The notes under the pieces were generated by a model, which saw only the letters and a program-made list of their open reading frames with translations, did no database searches and was not told the DNA's origin. A stretch of 60,117 nucleotides of DNA from Lactobacillus melliventris (lineage in GTDB: Bacteria > Bacillota > Bacilli > Lactobacillales > Lactobacillaceae): assembly GCF_013346935.1 (NCBI RefSeq), contig NZ_JAAEEB010000010.1, forward strand, positions 1 to 60,117, read 5' to 3'. The position numbers and the translations under genes are program-made. Below, piece after piece: positions 17,338 to 28,610 of this stretch (its first letter is position 1; the number at the start of each line of letters is the position of its first letter).

Positions 17338-19188
17338 CTAATCCCAAGTAGTATTTTGAGCGGCGTCTTTTTCAGCCTGTGCACTTAAGTTAGCTTCAAT
17401 CTTTGCAACATCATCATGATACTTATCTTCAACAACTATGCCTAAATCACTTAACTGCTGATCAGATACAGGTGCAGGAGCATGCATCATTGGTTCAGAT
17501 GCATTAGCGTTTTTTGGAAATGCTAGTACATCACGAATATTGTCTTTTTCTGCAAGAAGCATTGCAAAACGGTCAAGTCCAATGGCTAGACCAGCATGAG
17601 GTGGAAATCCCATGTCCAAGGCTTCTAGCAAATAACCAAATTGTTCATAGGCACGCTTTTTAGTAAAGCCGAGAGCCTTAAACATTTTTTCCTGAATTGA
17701 CCGTTTGTGAATACGTATTGAGCCCCCACCAAGCTCGTCACCATTCATAACTATATCGTAGCTACGCGCATGAGCCTTATGCGGTTCAGTATCAAGAAGC
17801 TTGATGCCTTCGTCATCAGGCATTGTAAAAGGATGATGTGCAGCAATCCATCTACCGAAGCCTTCATCGTATTCAAATAATGGCCAGTCCACTACCCAAA
17901 TAAAATCAAATACGTGCTTAGGTATAATATCAGTTTCTTTTGCAAATTCACGACGTAAGTGATCAAGTGAATCACAGCAAACTTTCCATTTATCAGCAAT
18001 AAATACTACTAATTCCCCACCTTTTAAATTAAACTCTTTAATTAATGCGGATTTATTCTCAGCAGTTAAAAAGCGTGAAACTGGTCCAGAAAATTCTCCA
18101 TCTTCAAATTTAACCCAAGCCAGACCCTTTGCATGATAGCGCTTAATATAGTCTTGCTTTTTCTCAATTTGCTTACGAGAATATTTTTGTGCGCCGCCTC
18201 TAACTGCAATTCCTTTGACAAAACCACCATTAGCAATAGCACTAGAAAATACTTTAAAATCACTATCTTTAAACACAGAGCTTAAATCGTGAATCAGCAT
18301 GCCAAAACGAATATCAGGCTTGTCAGTGCCATACTTATTCATTGAATCAGTCCAAGAAATGCGTGCAATAGGTGTTTTTAAATCAATCCCCATTACATCT
18401 TTCATAATTTTCTTTAACAGGCCCTCGGTATAGTCCTGCACCTGTTGTTCATCAGTAAAAGACGTTTCCATATCAATTTGAGTAAACTCGGGTTGTCTAT
18501 CACCGCGCAAATCTTCATCTCTAAAACATCTTGCCAACTGATAATATTTATCAAAGCCAGCTCCCATCAATAACTGCTTGAAAAGTTGAGGAGATTGCGG
18601 TAATGCATAAAAACTACCCGGATAAATCCTGGAAGGAACTAAATAGTCTCGCGCTCCCTCGGGAGAAGATTTTCCTAATATTGGTGTTTCAATATCGATA
18701 AAGCCGTTTTGATCAAAAAATTCGTGCGTGGCTTGCAATATTTTTGAGCGCAAAATAATCGCGTTTTGCAGGCTTGGTCTGCGTAAATCCAAATAGCGAT
18801 ATTTTAATCTGGTTTGTTCAGCAACTTCAACATCATCTTTTATTTCAAAAGGTGGGTTCTTTGCTTTATTCAAAATAATGATTTCTTGAGCATCAACTTC
18901 AACTTCTCCAGTCTTCATATCTGGGTTAATACTGGAGCGTTTGACTACTTTTCCTTTAACTTGAATAACGAATTCATTTCCCAGTGCGTCAGCGGTAGTC
19001 ATCAAGTCTTGACCCGAATCATGGTTAACGACTATCTGAACTATACCTTCACGGTCGCGTAAATCAATAAATACCAAGTTACCCAGGTTACGCACCCGTT
19101 GAACCCAACCATATAAATTTACTTCTTGGTTAAGATATTTGGAGGTAATATTACCACAATAATCAGTTCTTTTTTCTACTTGCTTCAT
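17338..19188 (-). CDS. aspS: Aspartyl-tRNA synthetase
   Basis: A class II aminoacyl-tRNA synthetase of bacterial type, 616 residues. The N-terminal OB-fold anticodon domain has [20 protein letters not shown]. Motif 2 is [19 protein letters not shown], and motif 3 is [13 protein letters not shown] near the C-terminus. The bacterial GAD insertion lies between them. The length includes the usual short C-terminal tail. It begins 2 bp after the hisS stop and is controlled with hisS by the upstream T-box leader. Confidence 0.97.
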   Translation of the reverse strand: MKQVEKRTDYCGNITSKYLNQEVNLYGWVQRVRNLGNLVFIDLRDREGIVQIVVNHDSGQDLMTTADALGNEFVIQVKGKVVKRSSINPDMKTGEVEVDAQEIIILNKAKNPPFEIKDDVEVAEQTRLKYRYLDLRRPSLQNAIILRSKILQATHEFFDQNGFIDIETPILGKSSPEGARDYLVPSRIYPGSFYALPQSPQLFKQLLMGAGFDKYYQLARCFRDEDLRGDRQPEFTQIDMETSFTDEQQVQDYTEGLLKKIMKDVMGIDLKTPIARISWTDSMNKYGTDKPDIRFGMLIHDLSSVFKDSDFKVFSSAIANGGFVKGIAVRGGAQKYSRKQIEKKQDYIKRYHAKGLAWVKFEDGEFSGPVSRFLTAENKSALIKEFNLKGGELVVFIADKWKVCCDSLDHLRREFAKETDIIPKHVFDFIWVVDWPLFEYDEGFGRWIAAHHPFTMPDDEGIKLLDTEPHKAHARSYDIVMNGDELGGGSIRIHKRSIQEKMFKALGFTKKRAYEQFGYLLEALDMGFPPHAGLAIGLDRFAMLLAEKDNIRDVLAFPKNANASEPMMHAPAPVSDQQLSDLGIVVEDKYHDDVAKIEANLSAQAEKDAAQNTTWD

Positions 19189-19190
19189 TT

Positions 19191-20477
19191 TTATTCCTTT
19201 AATTGTTTCATTACTGCATTCATATTTTCAAGATCACCAAAACTGAACCTGAAAGTTTGCCCATCAGCAAGACGCTTAACATTTAAAACTCCGTCGGATA
19301 ATTCTTTGGCGCCAAGAGTAATAACAAATTTTGCATTTGCTCTGTCAGCCTTCTTAAATTGAGCCTTTAATTTCTTTTGGTCAACATCATATTGTACCTT
19401 TAGTCCGTTTTTACGCAACAAATGAGCAATTTCAACAGTTTTTATTTGTGTTTCTTGACCGATATTAGTAATGAAGAAATCAATGCCTTGATCTGCAAAC
19501 AATGCTGGGTTTTGTTTTTGTAATACCAGCATTAACCGTTCTTCTCCGATACCAAAACCAACAGCGGGTGTGGCTGGTCCGTCAAATTCCTTAACTAAGT
19601 TATCATAACGACCACCGCCTAAAATGGTTGAGGTAGATTCCCAAATACTTTTATCTTCGACCATAAATTCAAAAATTACGCCAGTATAATAATCAAGTCC
19701 GCGAACTAAGTCATTATCTATCACATAGCTAATGTCCAATTGATCCAGCATTTCTAAAATCTGATCAAAATTTGCTTTTGATTCTTCATCTAAATAGTCA
19801 ATTATTCTTGGAGCACCAGGTAAAAATTGCTTATCCTGTTCATCTTTGGAATCTAAAATACGTAAAGGATTTTTTTCTAACCGCCTTTTTGAGTCATCTG
19901 AAAGCTGATCTTTAAAAGGTGTAAAGTAATTAACTAAAGCGTCATGGTAATCCTGACGAACCTTGGCGTTTCCTAAGGTATTAATATGCAATTCGTAATT
20001 TTTGACACCCAGTTTGGCTAATAAATCATGTGCCAAAACGATTGTTTCTACATCAGCTAAAGGATTATCCGAGCCAAAACTTTCTATACCAATTTGATGG
20101 AACTCACGCTGGCGGCCTGCCTGAGGCCTTTCATACCGAAACGTGGACTCGATATAGTAGACATTTAAGGGCTTAACCACTTCAGGAGCATAAAGTTTAT
20201 CTTCTACATAAGCTCTAACTACTCCAGCTGTTCCCTCGGGCCTTAAAGCAATATGCCTGCCGCCTTTATCATTAAAGTCATACATTTCTTTTTCAACGAC
20301 ATCCGATGTCTCACCACTTGAACGAGCAAAAACGCTATAATTTTCAAAACTCGGTGTCCGAATTTCCCGGTAATTTGCTTGTTTAAAAAAATCACGCAAT
20401 ATTTGTTCTACTTTTTCCCATGAACCAGATTCGTCTGGCAAAATATCAACTGTCCCTTTAGGTCTTTGAACTCTCAT
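19191..20477 (-). CDS. hisS: Histidyl-tRNA synthetase
   Basis: A class II synthetase, 428 residues, normal for Firmicutes. Motif 2 is [18 protein letters not shown], and the histidine-specific signature is [15 protein letters not shown]. The C-terminal anticodon-binding domain runs from about residue 330. AAAAGGATG precedes the ATG. It is the first gene of a hisS-aspS operon transcribed through a T-box leader. Confidence 0.97.
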   Translation of the reverse strand: MRVQRPKGTVDILPDESGSWEKVEQILRDFFKQANYREIRTPSFENYSVFARSSGETSDVVEKEMYDFNDKGGRHIALRPEGTAGVVRAYVEDKLYAPEVVKPLNVYYIESTFRYERPQAGRQREFHQIGIESFGSDNPLADVETIVLAHDLLAKLGVKNYELHINTLGNAKVRQDYHDALVNYFTPFKDQLSDDSKRRLEKNPLRILDSKDEQDKQFLPGAPRIIDYLDEESKANFDQILEMLDQLDISYVIDNDLVRGLDYYTGVIFEFMVEDKSIWESTSTILGGGRYDNLVKEFDGPATPAVGFGIGEERLMLVLQKQNPALFADQGIDFFITNIGQETQIKTVEIAHLLRKNGLKVQYDVDQKKLKAQFKKADRANAKFVITLGAKELSDGVLNVKRLADGQTFRFSFGDLENMNAVMKQLKE

Positions 20478-20494
20478 TTAATCATCCTTTTAAT

Positions 20495-20690
20495 AAAAAA
20501 ACGTCCTTGAATAAATCAAGGGCGCTCTGAATTAGCACGGTACCACCTTTTACCTGCTGCGAATAACGCTCGCGATGCGCTTATTATCTGGTAAAGGGGT
20601 CACAGTTAGTTTATTTTCCGTCTTTTCAGCAAAACAGACGGTCTCTGAAATTAAAAACTATACTTCAGTCTTTGTCATTGATAATTCTTT
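20495..20690 (-). ncRNA. T-box leader of hisS-aspS
   Basis: The conserved T-box AAAGGTGGTACCGTGCT is present on the minus strand (20534-20550), followed by a terminator hairpin (GCGCCCTTGA/TCAAGGACGT, then seven T, about 20495-20524). Upstream lie the stem I AGAGA motif and a hairpin around GTCTGTTTTGC. A GAC triplet (Asp) at 20599-20601 is a candidate specifier. I could not fold the RNA, so a His (CAC) specifier is not excluded. Uncharged tRNA should relieve termination. Confidence 0.87.
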
Positions 20691-20695
20691 TTTAG

Positions 20696-20722
20696 CTTAT
20701 AGTTTTCCAGGCAAAAAGTCAA
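20696..20722 (-). promoter_or_regulatory. Promoter of the hisS T-box transcript
   Basis: TTGACT (20717-20722) and TATAAG (20696-20701) on the minus strand are 15 bp apart, slightly short. This lies just after the dtd stop and before the T-box, so hisS-aspS has its own start distinct from rel-dtd. Confidence 0.6.
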
Positions 20723-20747
20723 CCTGTAGTGCAGTTAAGCCTAATTT

Positions 20748-21185
20748 TTACAGATCCAACACAATAGTAAAAGGACCATCATTTTGTAAATCAACCTGCA
20801 TATCTGCACCAAATTCTCCGGTTTCAACAGTTAAGCCCTGCTTTTTGAGCTCTTCATTAAACTGCTCCCATAATTCCGCGGATTTTGGTGGTTTCATAGC
20901 TTTGATAAAACTTGGTCGATTACCTTTTTTAGTGTCAGCTAATAAAGTAAATTGACTCACGCTTAAGATTTGTCCGCCAACATCTTTAATTGCCAAATTG
21001 GTTTTGCCATTTTCATCTTCAAAAATTCGCATTTTGGCTATCTTATTAGCGGCCTTTTTAATCTGCTCTACTCCATCGCCTTCTTTTAAGCCAACCAGCA
21101 ATAACAAGCCTTTATTAATTTGGCCAACCGTATTGCCTGCAATTTTGACACTGGCATTATTTACTCTTTGGACGACAACTCGCAT
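20748..21185 (-). CDS. dtd: D-aminoacyl-tRNA deacylase
   Basis: Dtd hydrolyses D-amino acids (and glycine mischarged on tRNA-Ala) from tRNA. It has 145 residues, the standard size. Signature segments are [13 protein letters not shown] at the start, [20 protein letters not shown] (the SQFTL active-site motif) and the C-terminal [15 protein letters not shown] with the Gly-Pro-type loop. The start codon abuts the rel stop, so the two are coupled, as in most Firmicutes. Confidence 0.96.
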   Translation of the reverse strand: MRVVVQRVNNASVKIAGNTVGQINKGLLLLVGLKEGDGVEQIKKAANKIAKMRIFEDENGKTNLAIKDVGGQILSVSQFTLLADTKKGNRPSFIKAMKPPKSAELWEQFNEELKKQGLTVETGEFGADMQVDLQNDGPFTIVLDL

Positions 21186-23425
21186 TAATTATCAGCCCTC
21201 CTTGTTTGGTAAACATCAGGAATATCTCTTAATTTTGATAAAATTCCGTCTAATTGTGCAGAATTATTAACCGCAACTGTCGCATAAATATGAGCAATGT
21301 TATCTTCATTAACTTTACCTGAAATATTATTAATATTTGGCGTTAGTGTATTTAATTTAGTGATGACGTCAGTAAGCAGCTTTCCGCGATTGTAACCAAA
21401 AACTTCAATATTGGCATTAAATGCTTGGGCACTGTTTTCTTCAACATTTTCCCATTGAACTTCAATCAATCTGCCCTGGCTATCATCGTTATTAACGATA
21501 TTACGGCAATCTGTTCTATGAATAGTCACCCCGCGGCCCTTAGTAACGTAACCAACAATTTCATCTCCTGGGACGGGATTACAACACTTAGCTAAATGAA
21601 GCATCAAGTCACTAATTCCTTGAATCATGACACCATTTTTATGCTTGATTTTCATTGCTTTAGAATCTTTTTTAGTGGTTGTAGTTTCCGAGACAGATTT
21701 TTGCCCAGAGTTAAGAATTTCTTCTTCTAGCTGCTTTTGCTTCTTTTTCTCGTTTTCATGGCGTATATCAGCTGTCAGCCTATTAACTACACCAATGGCG
21801 GAAAGATCACCAAAGCCTATTGAGGCATACATCTCATCAGCAGTATGATAATTAATTTGTTCCAAAAGTGGCTCGATATGATCTTTAGACATAAATTCTT
21901 TTGGTGAAAGTCCCTGATCACGCAATTTATCGGCAACCATTTGCTGACCCTGCTCGATGCTGTGGTCCCGGTCAAGGTTTCTAAAATACCGCCTAATTTT
22001 ATTACGAGCACGGGAAGTCTTAACCAAATCAACCCAATCACGAGATGGCGTCGCATTAGATTGTGTCATAATTTCAATGACATCGCCGTTTTTCAGCTTA
22101 TAGTCTAAAGGCACCAATTTACCGTTAACTTTAGCTCCTACTGCATGACTGCCAACCTGAGTATGAATTTCATAAGCAAAGTCCAAGGTTACTGACCCTT
22201 TTGGCAGTTCATAAACTTCACCTTTGGGAGTAAAAACATAAACGCGATCAGAAAAGATTTCACTCTTAACGCTTTTCATAAATTCATCAGCATCCTGAGT
22301 TTCATCTTTTAATTCTAAAATTTCGCGCACCATATCCAATTTTTCATTTGAACTGGTTTGTTCTACACCCTTAAAATTACCTCTTTTATAAGCCCAGTGG
22401 GCGGCAACACCATATTCAGCAATTTCATGCATTTGTTCAGTTCTAATTTGTATCTCAAGTGGTCGGCCGCCAGGACCAATAATAGTCGTATGAAGAGACT
22501 GGTAGCCATTTACCTTGGGAACAGCAATATAGTCTTTGAAACGGCCAGGCATTGGTTTCCATTTCGTATGAACAGCTCCTAGCACTGCATAACAGTCCTT
22601 AACCGTTTTAACGATAACCCGTACAGCTAACAAATCATAGATTTCATTAAAATCCTTATGTTTGTTAACCATCTTTTTATAAATAGAATAGATGTGCTTA
22701 GGTCTGCCATATATCTCATATTTAATTCCCAGACTGTCCAAGCTTTCCTTAAGTGTCTTGATGGCATCTTGAATGTATTTTTCTCTTTGACTACGCTTAA
22801 GGCTCATTAAATTGACAATGCGATAATAAGCTTTAGGATTCAAATAATGAAAACTCATATCTTCAAGTTCCCATTTAACTGTTCCAATACCCAGACGATC
22901 TGCTAAAGGTGCATAAATATCCATTGTTTCTGAAGCAATTCTGCGTTGTTTATCGGGACGCAGATGCTCTAAAGTATGCATATTATGAAGTCTATCAGCC
23001 AGTTTAACCATAATTACCCGGATATCTTTAGCCATTGCTATTAGCATTTTCCTGTGGTTTTCAGCTAAAAATTCCTGGTGTGATTTATACTGGTATTTAT
23101 TTAGTTTAGTAACACCATCAACAATAAAGGCAACATCTTTGCCAAATTTTTCTTTTATATCATCATTTGTAACTGGCGTATCTTCTACAGTGTCATGCAA
23201 AAAGCCTGCAGCGACAGTGTCAGGGTCAAGACTCAAATTAGCAAGTGTACCGGCAACCTGAGTAGGATGAACAATATAGGGTTGTCCTGAAGCTCTTTTT
23301 TGTTCTTTATGCGCGTTTGCAGCAAATTCATAAGCTTTTTCGACAAATGCAATTTGATCATCATTCATATATTTTTTACAGGTATCTATCACCTGCTCAT
23401 GTGTCATTTCAATGTACTTTGACAT
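21185..23425 (-). CDS. rel: Bifunctional (p)ppGpp synthetase/hydrolase
   Basis: A long Rel protein, 746 residues, that makes and degrades the stringent-response alarmone. The HD hydrolase domain ([16 protein letters not shown] and FLHDTVEDT, about residues 40-85) is intact. The synthetase domain is around 235-345 ([23 protein letters not shown]). A TGS domain ([15 protein letters not shown]) follows near 400, then zinc-finger/helical and C-terminal ACT domains. Both activities should therefore be present. AGAAGGGTC precedes the ATG. It is co-transcribed with dtd, and probably with the membrane protein upstream. Confidence 0.96.
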   Translation of the reverse strand: MSKYIEMTHEQVIDTCKKYMNDDQIAFVEKAYEFAANAHKEQKRASGQPYIVHPTQVAGTLANLSLDPDTVAAGFLHDTVEDTPVTNDDIKEKFGKDVAFIVDGVTKLNKYQYKSHQEFLAENHRKMLIAMAKDIRVIMVKLADRLHNMHTLEHLRPDKQRRIASETMDIYAPLADRLGIGTVKWELEDMSFHYLNPKAYYRIVNLMSLKRSQREKYIQDAIKTLKESLDSLGIKYEIYGRPKHIYSIYKKMVNKHKDFNEIYDLLAVRVIVKTVKDCYAVLGAVHTKWKPMPGRFKDYIAVPKVNGYQSLHTTIIGPGGRPLEIQIRTEQMHEIAEYGVAAHWAYKRGNFKGVEQTSSNEKLDMVREILELKDETQDADEFMKSVKSEIFSDRVYVFTPKGEVYELPKGSVTLDFAYEIHTQVGSHAVGAKVNGKLVPLDYKLKNGDVIEIMTQSNATPSRDWVDLVKTSRARNKIRRYFRNLDRDHSIEQGQQMVADKLRDQGLSPKEFMSKDHIEPLLEQINYHTADEMYASIGFGDLSAIGVVNRLTADIRHENEKKKQKQLEEEILNSGQKSVSETTTTKKDSKAMKIKHKNGVMIQGISDLMLHLAKCCNPVPGDEIVGYVTKGRGVTIHRTDCRNIVNNDDSQGRLIEVQWENVEENSAQAFNANIEVFGYNRGKLLTDVITKLNTLTPNINNISGKVNEDNIAHIYATVAVNNSAQLDGILSKLRDIPDVYQTRRADN

Positions 23426-23445
23426 ATAAATCGACCCTTCTAATA

Positions 23446-23799
23446 CTATGCATAAATTTGATTATCCATTACGCCAAAAATTTCTAAAATGAGGTAGATT
23501 AACCCAAACAGAAAGTTGTAATTGGCATATTTAATTAAAACGATTAAACAAAAACACCCAGGCATTAATAACAGCCAATAATGTTTGAGATTGCGTTTTT
23601 TAATTAGTTTACCAACATGGTAACTGATAAAGCTGTTAGCTAATATAAATAATAAACTTACACGCCAAATAGTCCCTATTGAAAAAAGACTAAATAATAA
23701 CGGCAGGATCATGACTAAAACGCTCCAGTAAATGACTGGTGTCACCTCATAACTATTTAACTTCTTAATTACAGGTATATTTTTTATTTTGTCAATCAA
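23446..23799 (-). CDS. Small integral membrane protein of unknown function
   Basis: A 117-residue protein with three or four hydrophobic segments (about residues 22-42, 48-62, 72-88 and 92-110) separated by short basic loops. The only suitable start is a TTG at 23799 with AAGGGA nine bases before it; there is no ATG near the N-terminus. It lies between prmA and rel on the same strand with short gaps, a conserved place in lactobacilli. No catalytic motif was recognised. Confidence 0.72.
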   Translation of the reverse strand: MIDKIKNIPVIKKLNSYEVTPVIYWSVLVMILPLLFSLFSIGTIWRVSLLFILANSFISYHVGKLIKKRNLKHYWLLLMPGCFCLIVLIKYANYNFLFGLIYLILEIFGVMDNQIYA

Positions 23800-23830
23800 C
23801 TTGCTAATCCCTTACTAATTTAATTATCTA

Positions 23831-24787
23831 TTATAACTCATTTTTGTTATCTTTTCTTTCAATAATTAATCCTATCCAGCGGCCACTTTGCATTGATAGG
23901 ACAACCTGGAAGCCATTTTCGCTTAAAGCTTTCTTTATTTTGGCAGCCTGAGAACAATCTATTCCTGAAAAAATGACTTGTCCACCCTCATAGAGATGCT
24001 TATTTAACTGCGGAATCAAATCAAGGAGTATTTCAGCTAAAATATTAGCAACTATAATATCATATTTACCCTGAACATTGTCTAATAAGCTGGTTTTTTT
24101 AAGTTTAATATTAGTTAAATCGTTCAAAGAAATATTTTCATTAGCAGCAGTAATTGCTTCGTCTGAAATATCAGTTGCCAGAACAGAACTGGCTCCCAAA
24201 AAAGAGGAAGCAATAGCTAAGATTCCTGAACCGGTGCCAACATCACAAACTTTTATGGGTCTTATAAGCGTTTGCTCAAGTCCAATTAGGGCTAACTGCG
24301 TTGTCTCATGCGAGCCAGTGCCAAAAGCCAAACCAGGATCTAATTTTATTAACTTTTGATCTTTAAAAGCCGGCTGATATTCTTCCCATTCAGGTACTAT
24401 TGCCAAATGGCGGGAAAAATCAATTGGATGATAAAACTTTTGCCAAACAGTATTCCAGTCCTCATCTTTAATGTAGGATGTACTTATTTCTGCTTTACCT
24501 ATTTTTAAACCATAGCTTTTTAATTCAGATAACTTTTGCTTGTATTCTTCAATCAATTTTTCTTTATCTTGATCACTATCAAAATAAGCTAAAAACTGTA
24601 AATCTTCTGGTAAATCATTTATTTCATCAAGCTTAATCATTGTTGAGTCAGATTTCCAGCCAGCATGTTCAAAGTCAGACCGTTTTCGGGTCTCAGTACC
24701 CAAACAATGCAAGACATCATTACTAAATATGTTTAAAGCATCTTCAACTTCGTGACTGGTTTCAATTTTAATAATCAATAATTTCAT
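23831..24787 (-). CDS. prmA: Ribosomal protein L11 methyltransferase
   Basis: An S-adenosylmethionine-dependent enzyme that trimethylates ribosomal protein L11. It has 318 residues, usual for the Firmicute form. The N-terminal L11-recognition domain is followed by KLDPGLAFGTGSHETT and the SAM-binding VCDVGTGSGILAIASS (about residues 180-195), then IVANILAEIL, the PrmA form of motif IV. It is divergent from the YbaK-type gene across 63 bp, and is the first gene of the prmA-rel-dtd group. Confidence 0.95.
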   Translation of the reverse strand: MKLLIIKIETSHEVEDALNIFSNDVLHCLGTETRKRSDFEHAGWKSDSTMIKLDEINDLPEDLQFLAYFDSDQDKEKLIEEYKQKLSELKSYGLKIGKAEISTSYIKDEDWNTVWQKFYHPIDFSRHLAIVPEWEEYQPAFKDQKLIKLDPGLAFGTGSHETTQLALIGLEQTLIRPIKVCDVGTGSGILAIASSFLGASSVLATDISDEAITAANENISLNDLTNIKLKKTSLLDNVQGKYDIIVANILAEILLDLIPQLNKHLYEGGQVIFSGIDCSQAAKIKKALSENGFQVVLSMQSGRWIGLIIERKDNKNEL

Positions 24788-24850
24788 TGTTTTTTAAACT
24801 TCCTTTTTATTTTCCCTTTTTGTAATGCTATCATGAAAAGGGTGATCAAT

Positions 24851-25351
24851 ATGTCAAAAAAGAAAAATAATATTGAAAAAACACTTGTCGAAAAAATTTT
24901 AGACAAGAACAAGATTCCATATCGTCAAGCAGAATTCGCCACCCACGAGGATTCAGGTGGCGTAGCACAAATGGATACATCCATTTTAAACGAGAAGGAA
25001 CATTTGGTCTATAAAACTCTCGTTTGTTCTGGAAATAACACTAAAGTTCTGGTAGGGGTTGTACCAGTAACAGAACATTTAAGCATGAAAAAACTAGCGC
25101 AAAATTCTGGGAACAAAAAATGTGAAATGCTACCTTTAAAAGATTTGGAAAAAACTACAGGTTATGCTCACGGTGCCAACACGCCTATTGGTATTTATTT
25201 CAAACATCATTTTCCTATTTTTCTTGATAAAAGCATGTCTAAAGAAAGCGAGATAGCAGTTTCAAGTGGTAAAATTGGCCGCAGCGTCTTTTTAAAACCA
25301 CAAGATTTGCAAAAAATTACACATGCGAAGTTTTGCGATTTATTAGAGTAA
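24851..25351 (+). CDS. YbaK/EbsC-type Cys-tRNA(Pro) deacylase
   Basis: A 166-residue YbaK-domain protein, a trans-editing factor that removes Cys from mischarged tRNA-Pro. Typical features are YKTLVC, a Lys in VLVGVVPVTEHLS, YAHGANTPIG (the Gly-x-x-x-Pro region) and IAVSSGKIGRSVFLKPQDL. I start at the second ATG (24851), preceded by AAAAGGGTG. The first ATG at 24833 has no ribosome site and overlaps the likely -10 region. The gene is monocistronic. Confidence 0.88.
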   Translation: MSKKKNNIEKTLVEKILDKNKIPYRQAEFATHEDSGGVAQMDTSILNEKEHLVYKTLVCSGNNTKVLVGVVPVTEHLSMKKLAQNSGNKKCEMLPLKDLEKTTGYAHGANTPIGIYFKHHFPIFLDKSMSKESEIAVSSGKIGRSVFLKPQDLQKITHAKFCDLLE

Positions 25352-25383
25352 GAAAAAATAAATATATTTTTCTGATATTCTGA

Positions 25384-25445
25384 AAAATATTTTATTTTAA
25401 AAAGTTGTTTAGGTTATAGTATTAAAGCGCTTTTTCTAATATAAT
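25384..25445 (+). promoter_or_regulatory. Promoter region of the CitI-like regulator: AT-rich element and cre-like site
   Basis: TATAAT lies at 25440-25445 with a poor -35. A palindromic AAAGCGCTTT (25424-25433) resembles the core of a cre site within the spacer. The AT-rich ATTTTATTTTAAAA (25389-25402) is shared with the two citrate/fumarate operon promoters. Autoregulation and carbon catabolite control are inferred. Confidence 0.5.
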
Positions 25446-25483
25446 TAAAATAAATGTAGAGTATGAAGAATAGGAATAACCAA

Positions 25484-26428
25484 ATGACATTGTTAACAGA
25501 TGAGCAAATTGCAAATATTGCACATGACTATTTTTTAAGTAAGTTAAATATTGCTGAAATTTCTAAGAAATACAACCTTTCTCGTTATCTTATTGCAAAA
25601 GCAATAGACGAAGCGGAAGACAAGGGTATTGTAAAAATTAGTATTTATCAAAGTCCCAAAAGAGCGCAAAATCTTGAACGGGAGTTTCAAAAACTTTTCG
25701 ATCTGAAAGAAGTTTATATCTTAGAAGATAAAGAAACTAAAAATCAAGACAATGAAATGATTGTCAATTTTGCCGCCAAACAAATTCAAAACTATATTAA
25801 TTCTGCTCACGTCGTGGGATTAACTTGGGGGACACTTTTAAGAGACATTATTGATGATTTTTCAGCCGAAACTCGCGCTGACCTGACATTTATTCAACTA
25901 TTAGGTCAAGTGGTAAATTCTAGTAAACGCAAGCAGCCGCTTATTCAACATGCTGCTGACAAATTTAATGCAAAAAGTTTAACCTTCCCCGCACCTCTTT
26001 ATGCAATTGATCCGAGACTCGTCAAAAAAATTCAGCAAGAACCTTATTATCAATATATTGAAAAATATTTTTCACAACTTGATCTGGTATTTGCAAGTAT
26101 TGGTACCATGCAATCACTGGAATCAGGGCAATTTTTTATGGATTATTATGCTGATAAACTGTTTACTGGAATTGAAAAAAATCAGTTAGCAGGAATTATT
26201 TTTGGCAGACCTTATGATATTAAAGGTCGTTTTTATAGTCCAATTGAGCCTCATATATCTGGCATCAGTCTTTCCGACATTTTTGCAGTTCCTGATCGGT
26301 TTGTAATTGTTAAAAACCGGTTTAAGGAAGATGCACTATTGGGGGCTCTTAGATCTGGCATAATAACGCATTTAATTACCACTTCGGGTATAGCTGAAAG
26401 AGTTTTACGCAAAAATGAGGCACTTTAA
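25484..26428 (+). CDS. SorC-family transcriptional regulator, CitI-like
   Basis: A 314-residue regulator with an N-terminal helix-turn-helix (SKLNIAEISKKYNLSRYLIA, about residues 17-36) and a C-terminal effector-binding domain of the SorC/sugar-isomerase fold (VVGLTWGTLLRDII, LTFIQLLGQVVNSS, VFASIGTM, GIITHLITTSGIAERVL). CitI, the citrate-responsive activator of Weissella and relatives, belongs to this family. The location, converging on citX at the end of the citrate cluster, makes the same role likely. I start at MTLLTDEQ (AGGA upstream) rather than 21 bases earlier. The gene overlaps the end of citX by 4 bp. Confidence 0.85.
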   Translation: MTLLTDEQIANIAHDYFLSKLNIAEISKKYNLSRYLIAKAIDEAEDKGIVKISIYQSPKRAQNLEREFQKLFDLKEVYILEDKETKNQDNEMIVNFAAKQIQNYINSAHVVGLTWGTLLRDIIDDFSAETRADLTFIQLLGQVVNSSKRKQPLIQHAADKFNAKSLTFPAPLYAIDPRLVKKIQQEPYYQYIEKYFSQLDLVFASIGTMQSLESGQFFMDYYADKLFTGIEKNQLAGIIFGRPYDIKGRFYSPIEPHISGISLSDIFAVPDRFVIVKNRFKEDALLGALRSGIITHLITTSGIAERVLRKNEAL

Positions 26429-26982
26429 TTTGCGGATTTTTTACAGAACTCTTCATTATATAAGCTTGTAATATAATTTTGCAGATCTGCCACTGAATGT
26501 GTTCTTGAGCGAGCGCATTCTTTAGCGGGTTTTGAACATAAAAAGCATTTGCGAACAGGCAAGTCCAGATCTTTGCGGGATATTGCCTGTTTTTGCTTTT
26601 TAATTAATACATCGGCATCAAATAGCCGATTAATTTTTTGTTTATTTTCAAATTCAACTGCCCTTTTTTTAACTAAACGATAATCAGCATTAACGAGATA
26701 AAAGTTTTCTGAACCTGCTGCTCTCTCCCAATGTTCATACAAAGTAAAATGTAACTGGCTATTTTGCAAAATTTCTTCTAAATTTAGAATACCTGAAGCA
26801 AAAATTTCTTTTAAATAGCGATTGTTTTTAATAGGGCCGGGAATGTTTAATTTAACATCCAGCAGCGTACATTCAGGAAACTTGTGAAATATTGTTTGTT
26901 GCAACTCTACCCTTTCATCCTTATTAGCTAATACCTCTGTAATACTCTGTGGTTCTCCTTCAGCAAATATTGTTTTTACCAT
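26425..26982 (-). CDS. citX: Apo-citrate lyase phosphoribosyl-dephospho-CoA transferase
   Basis: CitX attaches the prosthetic group to the acyl carrier subunit CitD. It has 185 residues. Recognisable segments are KFPECTLLDVKLNIPGPIKNN near residue 35, with the conserved Pro-Gly-x-x-Lys, and a Cys-rich C-terminus RKCFLCSKPAKECARSRTHS, characteristic of the family. It is not fused to CitG, and no citG is present in this window. A hairpin at 27018-27057 separates it from citF, so its expression may be lower than that of the lyase subunits. Confidence 0.92.
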   Translation of the reverse strand: MVKTIFAEGEPQSITEVLANKDERVELQQTIFHKFPECTLLDVKLNIPGPIKNNRYLKEIFASGILNLEEILQNSQLHFTLYEHWERAAGSENFYLVNADYRLVKKRAVEFENKQKINRLFDADVLIKKQKQAISRKDLDLPVRKCFLCSKPAKECARSRTHSVADLQNYITSLYNEEFCKKSAN

Positions 26983-27017
26983 TTTATCATCTTCTTTCTC
27001 TTTTTATATTAGAACTA

Positions 27018-27057
27018 AAAAGTGTGAGAACAAGTCTTACCCTCATTCTCACACTTT
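27018..27057 (-). terminator. Hairpin between citF and citX
   Basis: On the minus strand AAGTGTGAGAA pairs with TTCTCACACTT around an 18-base loop, followed by TTTTTAG. It may terminate or attenuate the citCDEF transcript before citX, or protect its 3' end. Confidence 0.75.
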
Positions 27058-27071
27058 AGCAAAATAATTAG

Positions 27072-28610
27072 TTAATCTTTTACTTGCTTAATTGTATCAA
27101 TAATAGTACCATCCCGATACTGAATTAAAGCAACAACACGATCAGTATATTCTAATGGCTTTGGTGTTCCAACCTGTTTTTGTGCCATTTCTTGCAGTTC
27201 TTTGATATCAACAATATTGAGTTCAGGAACCTTAGCAAAGGCAGCTATTAAGTCTTTACGGCGAGGATTAATTGCAATTCCTCTTTCAGTCACTAAAACA
27301 TCAATTGAATCTCCTGGTGTAACGACTGTTTCAACCTCTGGGACTACTGTAGCGTTGCGTCCACGTACTAACGGAGCGGTGATAATAGTCATTTTTGCTG
27401 CAGCAGCATCCTGGTGACCACCAATAGCGCCACGAATAACGCCATCGGAACCTGTCATTACGTTAACGTTAAAATTGGTATCGATTTGCAAAGCTGAGAG
27501 AATGGCCACATCTAAGTTATTTACTACGGCACCCTTATTATGAGGATCAGCATACCAGGAGGCATCAATTTCCTGTTGGTCTTTATTCTGAGCCATTGAA
27601 GCTGCAGCACCCTTGTCAAAGTCCTGAACATCCATAATTTTCTTGACCAGGCCTTCTTCAAGGAGATCAGTCGTAGGCTTTGTTATACCGCCTAGCGCGA
27701 ATGATGCCTTAATCCCATCCTTTAACATAGATTCTCTTAAGTATCTGGTTACTGCCAATGCAGCACCACCTGATCCAGTTTGGAAAGAAAATCCTTGTTT
27801 ATAATATGGTGAATTTGTTATCACCTTATTAACAGTTTGTGCAATTTTCAGTTCTTTAGGATCTTTGGTAAAACGAGTCGCTCCTGAACCAATCTTATCA
27901 GCATCACCAATTTGATCAACCTTCACAACATAATCGACTTGAGTTTGTTTAATTGAGGCAGGCGTATTTGGATAATCAACTATATTGTCAGTCAGCAAAA
28001 CTACTTTATCAGCATATTGTGCATCAATCAAAGCATAGCCCAGAGATCCAAAAACTGCGTCCCCTTCTTGACCATTGGCATTACCAGCTAGGTCAGCATT
28101 TGGAACACCTAAAAATGCCACGTCAATTTTGATTTCTCCTTCTTCAATAGAACGAGCTCTATTGCCATGAGAACGGAAAATCACTGGGTTTTTCAAACCA
28201 CCATGGGAAACAAAATCTCCCAAGCTGCCCCTCATTCCTGATGAAGTAATATTTGTGATAACACCCTTTTTTATTGCTTCAATCACCGTGTCATTCATAA
28301 CACCGGTTAAGGAAGATGGAGCTAATGTTAAGTTTTGATAACCCATTTTAATAATTAGATTCATTACTTTATTAAAAGCAAAATCACCATTTCTAAAATG
28401 ATGGTGGAAAGAAATAGTCATACCATCTTTTAAAGTTTTCTTAATAACATCTGCTAAAGAATCAACCACTTTTGATTCTCCCGTAGTAACTTGCACCTTA
28501 GGGGCCACTCTTTTCACTTCAGGGTTACCTATTTCCACAGATGCAAATGGTTTAAGATTCATTTTTGTCATCAAATCATCAGGCAAATTGCGTTTTACTT
28601 TATTCTCCAA
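27072..28610 (-). CDS. citF: Citrate lyase alpha subunit (citrate:acetyl-ACP transferase)
   Basis: CitF swaps acetyl-ACP for citryl-ACP in citrate lyase. The protein has 512 residues. Start choice: a TTG at 28610 ([10 protein letters not shown]) has AAGGAGGG nine bases upstream and matches the usual N-terminus; the in-frame ATG at 28631 does not. Typical segments are [45 protein letters not shown] and [17 protein letters not shown]. The TTG overlaps the end of citE, so translation is coupled. It is the last gene before the hairpin at 27018. Confidence 0.95.
   Translation of the reverse strand: MENKVKRNLPDDLMTKMNLKPFASVEIGNPEVKRVAPKVQVTTGESKVVDSLADVIKKTLKDGMTISFHHHFRNGDFAFNKVMNLIIKMGYQNLTLAPSSLTGVMNDTVIEAIKKGVITNITSSGMRGSLGDFVSHGGLKNPVIFRSHGNRARSIEEGEIKIDVAFLGVPNADLAGNANGQEGDAVFGSLGYALIDAQYADKVVLLTDNIVDYPNTPASIKQTQVDYVVKVDQIGDADKIGSGATRFTKDPKELKIAQTVNKVITNSPYYKQGFSFQTGSGGAALAVTRYLRESMLKDGIKASFALGGITKPTTDLLEEGLVKKIMDVQDFDKGAAASMAQNKDQQEIDASWYADPHNKGAVVNNLDVAILSALQIDTNFNVNVMTGSDGVIRGAIGGHQDAAAAKMTIITAPLVRGRNATVVPEVETVVTPGDSIDVLVTERGIAINPRRKDLIAAFAKVPELNIVDIKELQEMAQKQVGTPKPLEYTDRVVALIQYRDGTIIDTIKQVKD

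Noticed and set aside
20575..20955. 126-codon plus-strand frame between hisS and dtd
   Set aside because: It covers the T-box leader and part of dtd on the opposite strand. No start signals.
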